The notes beneath the pieces are model-generated. The model was not told where the DNA came from. It made no database searches and was given only the letters and a program-made list of their open reading frames with translations. From CAXBPY01 sp003455275 (GTDB lineage: Bacteria; Bacteroidota; Bacteroidia; Chitinophagales; UBA10324), in NCBI GenBank assembly GCA_963977675.1, contig CAXBPY010000037.1:1-32202 (forward strand): a stretch of 32,202 nt of DNA. Direction: 5' to 3'. Numbering within the stretch: the first letter of the stretch is position 1; each line of letters opens with the position of its first letter. The position numbers were made by a program, and so were the translations under genes. This document shows positions 1 through 7,553 of the stretch, piece by piece.

Positions 1-861
1 GGATTCATTGGTCCGGATGGTGCGGGCAAGAGCACGCTCTTTCGAATACTCACTACGGTGATGAATGCCGACAGCGGCGAAGCAACGGTGGATGGATTTC
101 AGTTGAAGCAGGAAAAAGAAATTCGCTCGCGTGTGGGTTACATGCCCGGAAGGTTTTCGCTCTATCCTGATTTGTCTGTGCAGGAGAATTTAGAATTTTT
201 TGCAAAAGTTTTCGGAACCACTGTGCAGGAAAATTATGAGAGCATCAGGGAAATTTATGTGCAGCTCGAACCCTTCAAAGACCGCCGTGCAGGAAAACTG
301 AGCGGAGGAATGAAACAGAAACTCGCACTCTGCTGCGCACTCATTCACAAGCCGCGTGTGTTGTTTCTCGATGAACCCACCACAGGAGTTGACCCAGTTT
401 CGCGCCGTGAGTTTTGGGAAATGCTCGCGCGCATCAAGCACAGCGGACTCACGATTTTGGTTTCCACTCCTTACATGGATGAAGCGAGCCGCTGCGACAG
501 AGTTGCATTGATTCAGAAAGGAAAAATTCTTGACATTGATTCTCCGCAGGGCATCACGAAAAAATTTCCGCTAGATGTGTTTGCAATCAAGTCAGAACAG
601 ATGCAAAAGCTTCGCGCTGATGCCTTGCAAATTGAAAATGCAGAAAGTGTTTTTGGCTTCGGGGAATTTCTTCATCTCACGATGGAGAAGGAAAATTCTT
701 CTGGAGAAAAAATTGAAATGCAATTGAAGAAAATGGGACATGCTAATCCCGAAGTAAAAATGATTGAAGCGGGAATTGAAGATTGTTTTATGCATCTGAT
801 GGAAAATGAAAGTTCATTGGTTCATGAGTTCATTGGTAATACTGACAAGAAAATAAATTGA
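1..861 (+). CDS. ABC-2 exporter ATPase, first half (YbhF N-domain-like), 5' truncated by window
   Basis: ATP-hydrolysing subunit of an inner-membrane ABC-2 exporter. The reading frame is open from base 1, so the true start lies upstream of the window. Visible motifs are Walker A GPDGAGKST within the first 40 bases, signature LSGGMKQKLAL, Walker B VLFLDEPTTGVDP and a D-loop. The H-loop reads STPYMDEA, with proline (codon 469-471) where histidine is usual. GPDGAGKST and the order of neighbours match the first nucleotide-binding domain of YbhF-type proteins, which in E. coli is fused to a second one. Here the second domain is the next gene, overlapping by four bases (TTGA, 858-861). A membrane-fusion (HlyD-type) gene would be expected just upstream, by analogy with ybhGFSR. 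The substrate is unknown; drug or cation export is the family-level guess. Confidence 0.9.
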   Translation, partial: GFIGPDGAGKSTLFRILTTVMNADSGEATVDGFQLKQEKEIRSRVGYMPGRFSLYPDLSVQENLEFFAKVFGTTVQENYESIREIYVQLEPFKDRRAGKLSGGMKQKLALCCALIHKPRVLFLDEPTTGVDPVSRREFWEMLARIKHSGLTILVSTPYMDEASRCDRVALIQKGKILDIDSPQGITKKFPLDVFAIKSEQMQKLRADALQIENAESVFGFGEFLHLTMEKENSSGEKIEMQLKKMGHANPEVKMIEAGIEDCFMHLMENESSLVHEFIGNTDKKIN

Positions 862-1607
862 AAAGCAATTCAGAAAATATTATTGAAGTCGAGCACCTCG
901 AAAAAAAATTCGGGCACTTCATTGCCGTGAACAACATTTCATTTTCAGTGAAGCGCGGAGAAGTGTTTGGTTTTCTCGGCGCGAATGGCGCCGGAAAAAC
1001 CACAGCAATAAAAATGCTGATTGGATTGTGGAAGCCGACTTCGGGCAAGGCAACTGTTGCGGGATTTGATTTGTTTACGGAGACAGAAAAAATTCGACGG
1101 AGCATTGGCTACATGGCGCAGCGCTTTGCATTGTATGACGATTTGAGTGTGATGGAGAACATTCAGTTCTACGGTGGCATTTATGGTTTAAAAAAAAATA
1201 TTTTGAATGAGCGCGCCGAAAAACTGATTGCAGAATTAGGAATGGAAAGTTTTCGGAAAGAGCTTTTGAAAAATATTCCGCTCGGGTGGAAACAGAAACT
1301 CGCGCTGTCGGTCGCGATGATTCACGAACCGAAAATTGTTTTCCTCGATGAACCCACAAGCGGTGTTGACCCGATAACTCGCCGCCAGTTCTGGGATTTG
1401 ATTTACAATGCTGCAGCAGAAGGCACGACTGTTTTTGTTACGACTCACTACATGGATGAATCGGAATACTGCGACCGCGTGAGCATAATGGTGGATGGAA
1501 AAATTGAAGCGCTCGATACCCCAGCAGGATTAAAAAAGAAATTTAATGCAGAGAGTATGGATGAAGTGTTTTTGAAATTAGCAAGACCGGCAGGAATACA
1601 AATTTGA
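858..1607 (+). CDS. ABC-2 exporter ATPase, second half (YbhF C-domain-like)
   Basis: Second ATPase subunit of the same exporter, 249 residues. It starts at TTG (858), whose last two bases form part of the upstream TGA, so translation is probably coupled. Walker A is GANGAGKTT, Walker B IVFLDEPTSGVDP, and the H-loop TTHYMDESEYCDRV is canonical. The ABC signature is not LSGG but IPLGWKQKLAL (bases 1275-1305), resembling the LPLG form known in the second domain of YbhF. The protein is full length for a single nucleotide-binding domain. Its stop codon (1605-1607) lies inside a repeat that recurs at 23637. The two ATPases probably form a heterodimer with one degenerate and one consensus ATP site. 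Family assignment is firm; the substrate is not known. Confidence 0.92.
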   Translation: MKSNSENIIEVEHLEKKFGHFIAVNNISFSVKRGEVFGFLGANGAGKTTAIKMLIGLWKPTSGKATVAGFDLFTETEKIRRSIGYMAQRFALYDDLSVMENIQFYGGIYGLKKNILNERAEKLIAELGMESFRKELLKNIPLGWKQKLALSVAMIHEPKIVFLDEPTSGVDPITRRQFWDLIYNAAAEGTTVFVTTHYMDESEYCDRVSIMVDGKIEALDTPAGLKKKFNAESMDEVFLKLARPAGIQI

Positions 1608-1800
1608 AGATTTGGAGATTTGAAAATTTGAAGATGAAATACGAATACAATGGAACGCTGATTACGCTGATGAAGCAGGTGAACACTGATTTAAAACAAG
1701 TGATTGAAGCTATCATGATTAATCATGACTATCTGCGCAATCAGCGTTCTATCTCATTGTCATCTGTATTACTAATAACGAATAACTGATAACTAATAAC
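1601..1800 (+). repeat. Composite intergenic repeat island inside the ABC operon
   Basis: Three repeat types lie end to end between the ATPase and permease genes. (1) Bases 1601-1636 are a 36-base motif built from AATTTGAAG and GATTTG units, present again at 23637-23672 with one mismatch. (2) Bases 1653-1667 (GAACGCTGATTACGC) are an inverted copy of 1735-1749 with one mismatch, enclosing a perfect 16-base palindrome at 1713-1728. (3) Bases 1771-1800 are a degenerate tandem of AATAACT-like units. A 61-codon open frame crosses the island but is made of repeat DNA and is not called as a gene. The island could form RNA hairpins that modulate expression between operon halves; that is inference. 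Confidence 0.75.
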
Positions 1801-1805
1801 CACTC

Positions 1806-2918
1806 GTGAACAGAAGAAGATTTCTTGGATTCCTGCAAAAAGAGTTTCGTCACATTTTCCGCGACAGGAGAACGATGCTCATTTTGTTCGGGATGCCGAT
1901 TGTTCAGATTTTACTTTTCGGTTTTGCGATTACCAATGAAATCAAGAATGCAAATGTTGCCATACTCGACCGCGCGCACGATGATGTGTCAAGAGAAATC
2001 ACAAACAAGATTTTGTCGTCAGGATATTTTTCTCTCTATGGAAATCTGAATTCGGAAAAAGAAATTGAAACTGCTTTCCGTAGTGGAAAAGTGAAAGAGG
2101 TGATTGTGTTCGAACACGACCTCGCAAAAAATCTTTACACAAAAAACACAGCGAACATTCAACTCATCGGCGATGCCACCGACCCGAACACTGCGAACAC
2201 TTTGATTGGTTACACGCGCGCCATCATTCAATCGTATCAGCAGCAACTGAATAAAACTGCAATGCCGCCGGCAATCATTCAACCCGAAGTGCGCATGTGG
2301 TTCAATGAAGAGTTGAAGGGAGTTTATCTTTTTGTTCCGGGTGTGATGACAATTATTATGATGCTTGTGAGCGCGATGATGACCGCGATTTCACTTGCGC
2401 GCGAAAAAGAAACAGGCACACTTGAAGCGCTGATGGTTTCGCCGCTGCGACCAACACAGGTGATTGTTGGGAAAGTGATTCCGTATCTCGTGCTTTCATT
2501 CTGCATCACACTTGTAACACTTGCAATGGCTTCGTTTGTTTTTCATGTTCCCATTCGCGGAAATATTTTTCTGTTGCTTGGCGAAGTGCTGCTATTCGTT
2601 TGCACTGCACTCTCCATGGGAATTCTGATTTCATCCATCGCACCGAATCAAATGGCAGCGATGTTGATTTCGATGATGGGCTTGATGCTCCCGACAATTA
2701 TTCTGAGCGGGTACATTTTCCCGATTGATAATATGCCGGTTCCGTTACAGATTATCAGCAACATCATTCCCGCACGATGGTTCATCAGCATGTTGCGCGA
2801 CATCATGCTCAAGGGTGCAGGACTCGGTGTGGTGTGGAAGCAAACTGTTGTGCTCTCATTCATGGCATTTGCGTTTTTGTTTCTAGCAGTGAGAAGATTT
2901 AAAATGAAGTTGACATGA
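1806..2918 (+). CDS. ABC-2 type permease (YbhS/YbhR-like)
   Basis: Membrane subunit of the exporter, 370 residues, starting at GTG (1806). The fold is typical of ABC2_membrane_3 permeases: a cytoplasmic N-terminus with FLQKEFRHIFRDRRTM, a first transmembrane segment at about residues 25-45, a periplasmic domain of about 130 residues, and a C-terminal block of five hydrophobic segments from about residue 175. The coupling region AREKETGTLEALMVSPLRP faces the ATPases. The closing stretch has the usual ILSGYIFPIDNMP and PARWFISMLRDIMLKG motifs. It pairs with the downstream permease as a probable heterodimer. It is separated from the ATPase gene by the repeat island. Confidence 0.93.
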   Translation: MNRRRFLGFLQKEFRHIFRDRRTMLILFGMPIVQILLFGFAITNEIKNANVAILDRAHDDVSREITNKILSSGYFSLYGNLNSEKEIETAFRSGKVKEVIVFEHDLAKNLYTKNTANIQLIGDATDPNTANTLIGYTRAIIQSYQQQLNKTAMPPAIIQPEVRMWFNEELKGVYLFVPGVMTIIMMLVSAMMTAISLAREKETGTLEALMVSPLRPTQVIVGKVIPYLVLSFCITLVTLAMASFVFHVPIRGNIFLLLGEVLLFVCTALSMGILISSIAPNQMAAMLISMMGLMLPTIILSGYIFPIDNMPVPLQIISNIIPARWFISMLRDIMLKGAGLGVVWKQTVVLSFMAFAFLFLAVRRFKMKLT

Positions 2919-2928
2919 TGTTTTTAAC

Positions 2929-2988
2929 TAAGAGTCATAGGAGTAAATACAAAGGAGTTTTTGGAGTTTTGAACTCCTATGACTCTTA
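2929..2988. repeat. 16-bp perfect inverted repeat between the two permease genes
   Basis: Bases 2929-2944 (TAAGAGTCATAGGAGT) are the exact reverse complement of 2973-2988, separated by 28 bases. The loop and the following 25 bases contain further broken copies of the AACTCCTA and ACTCTTA units (2991-3012), so this looks like a decayed repeat rather than a designed terminator. No U-tract follows the right arm. It lies between co-directional permease genes and could form a transcript hairpin there. Confidence 0.75.
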
Positions 2989-3032
2989 CATAAACTCTTA
3001 CAACTCCTATTTAAATTTTAAGAGTAAATAAT

Positions 3033-4151
3033 ATGCGCACCATCCTCGTCATCATAAGAAAAGAATTTCTGCAAATTTTTCGCAACCGCGCGATGCTGCC
3101 GCAGTTGATTATGATGCCGCTAATTCAGTTGCTCATTCTTAGCAACGCGGCGACTTTCGAGATCAAGCACCTGAACATTCATGTCATTGACAATGACCAG
3201 AGCGAAACTTCGCGCCGCCTGATTGGAAAATTTAAAGCGAGTAATTATTTCGAACTAAAAGATTTTTCATTTGATGAAAAACATGCGGAAGAAGATATTA
3301 TGCAGGGAGAGGATCGAGCAATTCTTATAATTCAAAAGGGATTCGAACATGATTTGATTAAGGAACAACATTCAAAAGTTTTGCTCAACATCAATGCAAT
3401 TGACGGGGCCGCGGCGGGTGTGATTAATACTTATGCGCTCAACATCATCCAGGATTTCAACCGGCAGATTGATGCCGAGTGGGTGAACCGCCAGCAATTT
3501 GATTTTCAAAAATCGATCAACACACCTTATAGTTTGTGGTATAACCCATTCATGAATTACAAAACATTCATGGTGCCCGGCTTGATTGTGATGCTGCTTA
3601 CAATGGTTGGAATGTTTATGAGCGCGCAGAATGTGGTTCGTGAAAAAGAAGTCGGAACGATTGAACAAATCAATGTTACACCGATTCGGAAGTGGCACTT
3701 CATTGTGGGCAAGCAGGTTCCGTTTTTAATCATCGGAATTTTTCAACTCACACTTGGGCTTACGATTGCGCGGTGGGTTTTCGGCATTCACATACTCGGA
3801 AGTTTGCCTCTCATTTATCTTTTTGCTTTTGTGTATCTGTTCGCATTGCTGTGTCTGGGCTTGCTTATTTCTACTGCAGTTGACACGCAACAGCAGGCAA
3901 TGTTTCTCGCATGGTTCTTCATGGTGATTTTTATTCTCATGAGCGGACTCTTCACACCCATTGAAGGAATGCCGCACTGGGCGCAGCAGATTACCAAGTT
4001 CAACCCGATTGCCTACTTCGTTGCTGTGATGCGAATGGTAATGCTCAAAGGTTCAACACTCATGGATATTCTTCCGCACCTGCTTTCAATTCTCTCAGGT
4101 GGAATTGTGCTCGCAATACTTGCGACTGCGAGATATAGGAAGAGGGCGTGA
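3033..4151 (+). CDS. ABC-2 type permease (YbhR-like)
   Basis: Second permease, 372 residues. It has the same layout as its neighbour: N-terminal IIRKEFLQIFRNRAMLPQ, a first membrane segment, a long periplasmic domain (about residues 45-175), then five C-terminal membrane segments. The cytoplasmic coupling motif is VREKEVGTIEQINVTPIRKW, and the C-terminal motifs are LMSGLFTPIEGMPHW and NPIAYFVAVMRMVMLKG. It ends in TGA and faces the convergent unknown gene at 4169 with a 17-base gap. I see no clear terminator there. Together with the genes at 1-2918 it completes a two-ATPase, two-permease exporter. Confidence 0.93.
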   Translation: MRTILVIIRKEFLQIFRNRAMLPQLIMMPLIQLLILSNAATFEIKHLNIHVIDNDQSETSRRLIGKFKASNYFELKDFSFDEKHAEEDIMQGEDRAILIIQKGFEHDLIKEQHSKVLLNINAIDGAAAGVINTYALNIIQDFNRQIDAEWVNRQQFDFQKSINTPYSLWYNPFMNYKTFMVPGLIVMLLTMVGMFMSAQNVVREKEVGTIEQINVTPIRKWHFIVGKQVPFLIIGIFQLTLGLTIARWVFGIHILGSLPLIYLFAFVYLFALLCLGLLISTAVDTQQQAMFLAWFFMVIFILMSGLFTPIEGMPHWAQQITKFNPIAYFVAVMRMVMLKGSTLMDILPHLLSILSGGIVLAILATARYRKRA

Positions 4152-4168
4152 AAAAAATTTATCTTACA

Positions 4169-4534
4169 TTAATTGCCCGCAACCAATAATCTGTATTTTC
4201 CTTTTGCATCAATACACTTGTTTGCCAGTTCTTTCATTTTTGAAAGATGTTTCTTCAGCAAATCATCATTCAGTATTTGAAAAATAAAATCCAGCTCATG
4301 AAGCAATCCTTCACATTGAACATTGCTGAGTGAGATATCGTCGTAAAGATCAATGCGTGAAATAACCGGTAACTGATACGCTTCGCCCAGACTGATTAAG
4401 CGTGCAAGCAATACATCCGGAATTTCAATCTGAGTTCCTTCTACTACCTGCTTTTCCATTAAACCAATAATGCACGGAGTTGTGTTCCCAAAAGCATTTT
4501 CATCAACACGAGTTCTGAATTTTCCTTCTATCAT
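4169..4534 (-). CDS. Uncharacterised small protein coupled to dusB
   Basis: 121 residues, not recognised. The ATG (4532-4534) overlaps the dusB stop in an ATGA arrangement, so it is probably translated after dusB. There is no signal peptide or membrane segment. The N-terminal third looks like a small beta-rich part. The middle carries SRIDLYDDISLSN and is followed by helical, charged sequence (HELDFIFQIL, KHLSKMKELANKC) ending in a short strand YRLLVAG. I recall similar SRxDxYxD motifs in small uncharacterised bacterial proteins but cannot name a domain. No function is proposed. Confidence 0.7.
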   Translation of the reverse strand: MIEGKFRTRVDENAFGNTTPCIIGLMEKQVVEGTQIEIPDVLLARLISLGEAYQLPVISRIDLYDDISLSNVQCEGLLHELDFIFQILNDDLLKKHLSKMKELANKCIDAKGKYRLLVAGN

Positions 4535-5568
4535 ATTTTCATTTTGTTTGAACTACTGTCAACTGTTAACTGCCCGCTGCTTACTGACATTCCATCATAC
4601 TTCAAAACAATTTGTTCGAGCACTTCATTTATTTCTTCAAAAGTATTCAGAGTAACGAGCAGATCACGGAAGTGTTTAATGTTCGGAAATCCTTTGAAGT
4701 AATTGGAGTAATGGCGGCGCATTTCCAGAATGCCGAGAGTATTGCCTTTCCAACTCATGCTGCGGATCAGGTGTGTGCGGCAAACATTCACGCGCTCACT
4801 CACAGTGGGCGGTGAAAGTTTTTCTCCTGTTGCAAGAAAATGTTTCACTTCATTGAAGAACCACGGATAACCAATGGCAGCGCGGCCAATCATTGCGCCA
4901 TCTAATCCCAAAACATTTTTCACTTCATACGCGCGTTCAGGTGAATCAATATCGCCATTGCAGAATACCGGAATTTTCATTCGAGGATTATTCTTCACTT
5001 CGCCTATCAAAGTCCAGTCGGCTGCGCCTTTATACATCTGGGCACGCGTGCGTCCGTGTATGCTGATGGCAGCAATTCCAATGTCCTGCAACCGCTCAGC
5101 AACTTCAACAATATTTTTTGAGTGTTCATCCCAGCCCAGTCTTGTTTTCACTGTAACAGGAAGTGAAGAGCGCTTCACAATATCAGAAGTCATGCGCACC
5201 ATCTTAGGAACATCCTGAAGAATAGCAGCACCTGCTCCCTTGCATGCAACTTTTTTTACCGGGCAACCATAGTTGATGTCAATCAAATCGGGGTTCGCTT
5301 GTTCAATCAACTCAACACATCCCACCATGGTATCAATTTCTCCACCGAAAAACTGAATCCCTATTGGCCGTTCGTCATCATAAATGTCGAGCTTCATCAC
5401 ACTTTTCTGCGCGTGACGAATCAAACCTTCTGAAGAAATAAATTCAGTATACATCAGGTCGGCGCCGTTCTGTTTGCATACCGCACGAAATGGCGGATCA
5501 CTCACATCTTCCATTGGCGCGAGCAATAGCGGAAAATTTCCTAATTCTAATTTGCCTATCCTGATCAT
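4531..5568 (-). CDS. dusB: tRNA-dihydrouridine synthase B
   Basis: FMN-dependent reduction of uridine to dihydrouridine in tRNA D-loops, using NADPH. Seen in sequence: N-terminal LLLAPMEDVSDPPFR of the TIM barrel, INYGCPVKKV with the proton-donating Cys102, VTVKTRLGW, SIHGRTRAQMYKGAADW and the phosphate-binding FCNGDI and GAMIGRAAIGYPW. These are the expected order for DusB. The family normally ends soon after the helical domain. Here about 15 extra residues (SVSSGQLTVDSSSN and on) are encoded by a repeat-like stretch at 4555-4587. The start is the ATG at 5568; a candidate promoter sits 9 bases upstream. Confidence 0.95.
   Translation of the reverse strand: MIRIGKLELGNFPLLLAPMEDVSDPPFRAVCKQNGADLMYTEFISSEGLIRHAQKSVMKLDIYDDERPIGIQFFGGEIDTMVGCVELIEQANPDLIDINYGCPVKKVACKGAGAAILQDVPKMVRMTSDIVKRSSLPVTVKTRLGWDEHSKNIVEVAERLQDIGIAAISIHGRTRAQMYKGAADWTLIGEVKNNPRMKIPVFCNGDIDSPERAYEVKNVLGLDGAMIGRAAIGYPWFFNEVKHFLATGEKLSPPTVSERVNVCRTHLIRSMSWKGNTLGILEMRRHYSNYFKGFPNIKHFRDLLVTLNTFEEINEVLEQIVLKYDGMSVSSGQLTVDSSSNKMKI
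4555..4587. repeat. Tandem CTGTCAACTG-type repeat forming the dusB 3' tail
   Basis: Short degenerate tandem of ACTGTCAACTGTTAACTG followed by CCCGCTGCTTACTG units. It has the look of the low-complexity intergenic repeats of Bacteroidota rather than of dusB coding sequence. It lies inside the dusB frame and supplies its last codons, just before the overlapping start of the next gene. Confidence 0.5.
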
Positions 5569-5577
5569 TTTGCCCGG

Positions 5578-5643
5578 CGAAAATAGAGGGTTGAACCGGG
5601 TTTCACCAAAATTGAGAGATGAGAACCGGATGAATTAGAATTG
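5578..5643. promoter_or_regulatory. Divergent promoter region, dusB / CPBP protease
   Basis: Candidate Bacteroidota promoters (TTTG, 19-21 bases, TAnnTTTG) on both strands. Minus strand, for dusB: TATTTTCG at 5585-5578 with TTTG at 5610-5607, spacing 21, ending 9 bases before the ATG. Plus strand, for the protease: TTG at 5612-5614 and TAGAATTG at 5636-5643, spacing 21, ending 13 bases before the ATG. Each -7 element deviates from consensus at one position. Confidence 0.4.
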
Positions 5644-5656
5644 CGCCCCGATAATC

Positions 5657-6649
5657 ATGAACGAAAACAAATCATTTATTGATCGTCAGCCTTTGTTGCT
5701 GCAGTTTTTCATTTTTCTTTTTTTGATGCTTGGGTGTACTTCAATCTTCACATATGCATCGTTCATTCTTATTAAACCTTTGTTCGGAATTGATGGTGCT
5801 GACCTATTGTTAAAAAAAGCAACGGAAAATGCGGATGCGTTGAAAGAAAATATAAATGAGATCAATGCGCTCAAGTTTATTCAATTGCTTACTTCGGTTG
5901 GAACATTTCTGGTGCCTTCTATACTATTTGGTTTGGCAAAAAATCCGGGACATGATTTTCTAAAACTGAGATCAAAAACTCCGTTATTGTTTTTCTTTTT
6001 TTCTGCAGCCATCATATTCCTCTCAGCCCCGATTATCAATGAGGTTTATGAATGGAATAAAAATTTTGATTTCAATTCTTTCGGATCTTTTGGAATTGAA
6101 ATGAAGAATGCTGAAAAACAAAATCAGTTGTTAACGAACATTTTTTTGTTCATGCCCTCGTTTCAGGATTTCATGATTAATATCTTGATCGTGGCGGTTG
6201 TTCCGGCCGTGGCGGAAGAATTATTTTTCCGCGGAGTACTTCAGCAGTTGATCAAGGAAGCGAGCAAGAGTTCGCATCTCGCTGTGTGGATGACTGCTGT
6301 TTTGTTCAGTGCTTTTCATTTTGACATTACCGGATTTATTCCCCGCGTGTTGCTCGGTGCATTGCTCGGTTATGTTTTTCTGTGGAGCGGAAATTTATTA
6401 GTAAGTATGACAGGGCATTTCATTAACAATGCAGCACAGGTGGTGCTGGTTTATCTTTTTCAGACCGGAAATATTTCGTACGATGCTTCAGGTGATGAAC
6501 CCACTCCTTTTTATATTACTGTTATATTCACGCTCGCAATGATTGCAACGATTTATTTTTTCTATAAAAAGAGAGTGATGGTGAAGGAAGAAATTCCTAC
6601 CACAGATTCCACAATTGATTCAATGATGCCACCTGGGGAAAATGGATAA
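5657..6649 (+). CDS. CPBP family intramembrane glutamic endopeptidase
   Basis: Polytopic membrane protease of the CAAX/Rce1-like (Abi, PF02517) family, 330 residues with about eight hydrophobic segments. Motif 1 is AEELFFRGVLQQ (Glu187, Glu188, Arg192), motif 2 is FSAFHFD (His221), and motif 3 is GHFINNAAQ (His254, Asn258). These are the residues expected to form the catalytic site. About 100 N-terminal residues include a charged stretch (residues 45-70) between membrane segments. The last eight bases overlap the cdsA start, so the two are probably made from one message. The substrate is unknown. In other bacteria this family serves in protein processing, bacteriocin maturation or immunity; nothing bacteriocin-like is nearby. 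Confidence 0.9.
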   Translation: MNENKSFIDRQPLLLQFFIFLFLMLGCTSIFTYASFILIKPLFGIDGADLLLKKATENADALKENINEINALKFIQLLTSVGTFLVPSILFGLAKNPGHDFLKLRSKTPLLFFFFSAAIIFLSAPIINEVYEWNKNFDFNSFGSFGIEMKNAEKQNQLLTNIFLFMPSFQDFMINILIVAVVPAVAEELFFRGVLQQLIKEASKSSHLAVWMTAVLFSAFHFDITGFIPRVLLGALLGYVFLWSGNLLVSMTGHFINNAAQVVLVYLFQTGNISYDASGDEPTPFYITVIFTLAMIATIYFFYKKRVMVKEEIPTTDSTIDSMMPPGENG

Positions 6650-7493
6650 AAAAATTTTAGTCACCCGTACACTTACTGGAATTGTTTTCGGCATCATCAT
6701 GCTCGGCGGTTTGCTCGGGAATCAGACTTCATTTATGATATTAATTACTGTGATTTGTGGAGGATGTCTTTGGGAATATTATGGAATGGTGAGTGTGATT
6801 CAAACTTATCCTCGTGAACAGAAAATTCAATACCGCATCACTTTCACTTTGGTTGGTATGATGACTTATCTTCTCTTCCTAGTGGTGTCGAATGATATTT
6901 TCCTGGTTGGATATGCGGTCATCACTATTCCGATTTTGTTTCTCTTGCTCGCAATGGAAATGTTTGCCGGTGAAACGCGGCACTTTCAAAACGGTGCGGT
7001 CAGCTTTCTTGGCATTTTTTATATCTCAGTTCCACTCGGTCTTCTTCATCTTATGATTTTCCTCGGAAGCCGCCCCGGTGCTCAATGGTATCCTGATAAA
7101 ATTGCTCCGGTGCTTGGATTGATTTTGCTCATCTGGGCAAACGACACATTTGCTTATCTCATTGGTTCACTCATTGGAAAACACAAAATGTTCCCTTCCA
7201 TTTCTCCGAAAAAAAGTTGGGAAGGATTTGCAGGCGGAGTAATTTTTTCTTTCGCTGCTGCGTGGATTATTTCTCTCTGGCTGAAAACTCTTTCACTCGA
7301 AAACTGGATGGTGATTACTGCCATCGCTTCTGTGATTGGAACCACAGGAGATCTTTTTGAGAGTATGATTAAAAGAAATCTTGGTATAAAAGATTCAGGA
7401 AATTTTCTTCCCGGGCACGGCGGTTTTCTCGATCGCTTTGATGCGTTCATCTTCTGCATTCCGTTTGTGTTTGCTTACCTGATGCTGAAATAG
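6642..7493 (+). CDS. cdsA: Phosphatidate cytidylyltransferase
   Basis: Makes CDP-diacylglycerol from phosphatidate and CTP at the inner membrane, the branch point to phosphatidylethanolamine and anionic lipids. 283 residues, a normal length, with about eight membrane segments. The C-terminal CDP-alcohol signature is complete: SPKKSWEGFAGG (residues 188-199), then GDLFESMIKRNLGIKDSG (236-253) and LPGHGGFLDRFDAF with the metal-binding aspartates. The start ATG at 6642 lies inside the end of the protease gene, eight bases before its stop codon ends. Confidence 0.96.
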   Translation: MDKKILVTRTLTGIVFGIIMLGGLLGNQTSFMILITVICGGCLWEYYGMVSVIQTYPREQKIQYRITFTLVGMMTYLLFLVVSNDIFLVGYAVITIPILFLLLAMEMFAGETRHFQNGAVSFLGIFYISVPLGLLHLMIFLGSRPGAQWYPDKIAPVLGLILLIWANDTFAYLIGSLIGKHKMFPSISPKKSWEGFAGGVIFSFAAAWIISLWLKTLSLENWMVITAIASVIGTTGDLFESMIKRNLGIKDSGNFLPGHGGFLDRFDAFIFCIPFVFAYLMLK

Positions 7494-7536
7494 TGACGGA
7501 AGACAGGAGACGGAAGGCACGAGAATACTTCCGGTC
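7494..7536. terminator. GGAAGAC-type repeat with hairpin between convergent cdsA and scpA
   Basis: Just after the cdsA stop, the sequence GACGGAAGACAGGAGACGGAAG is a short purine tandem. Its last unit can pair with CTTCCG at 7529-7534 across an 11-base loop. The hairpin is short and the T-run after it is poor. It may terminate cdsA weakly or simply be another degenerate intergenic repeat. Confidence 0.3.
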
Positions 7537-7553
7537 AATTTGTAGTAATCATA

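Noticed and set aside
858..861. Possible frameshift splitting a single YbhF gene
   Set aside because: Each half has a complete nucleotide-binding domain with its own C-terminal segment. The TTGA overlap looks like ordinary coupled stop-start, so it is treated as two genes.
1604..1789. 61-codon open frame between the ATPase and permease genes
   Set aside because: It consists entirely of repeat DNA shared with 23637 plus an inverted repeat and a tandem, and it has no recognisable protein features.
3692..3883. 63-codon plus-strand open frame inside the second permease
   Set aside because: It is an alternate-frame shadow of membrane-segment codons with no independent features.
1..4151. Novel transport system
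   Set aside because: Gene order and motifs match the known YbhFSR-type ABC-2 exporter. Only the domain split and inserted repeats are unusual.
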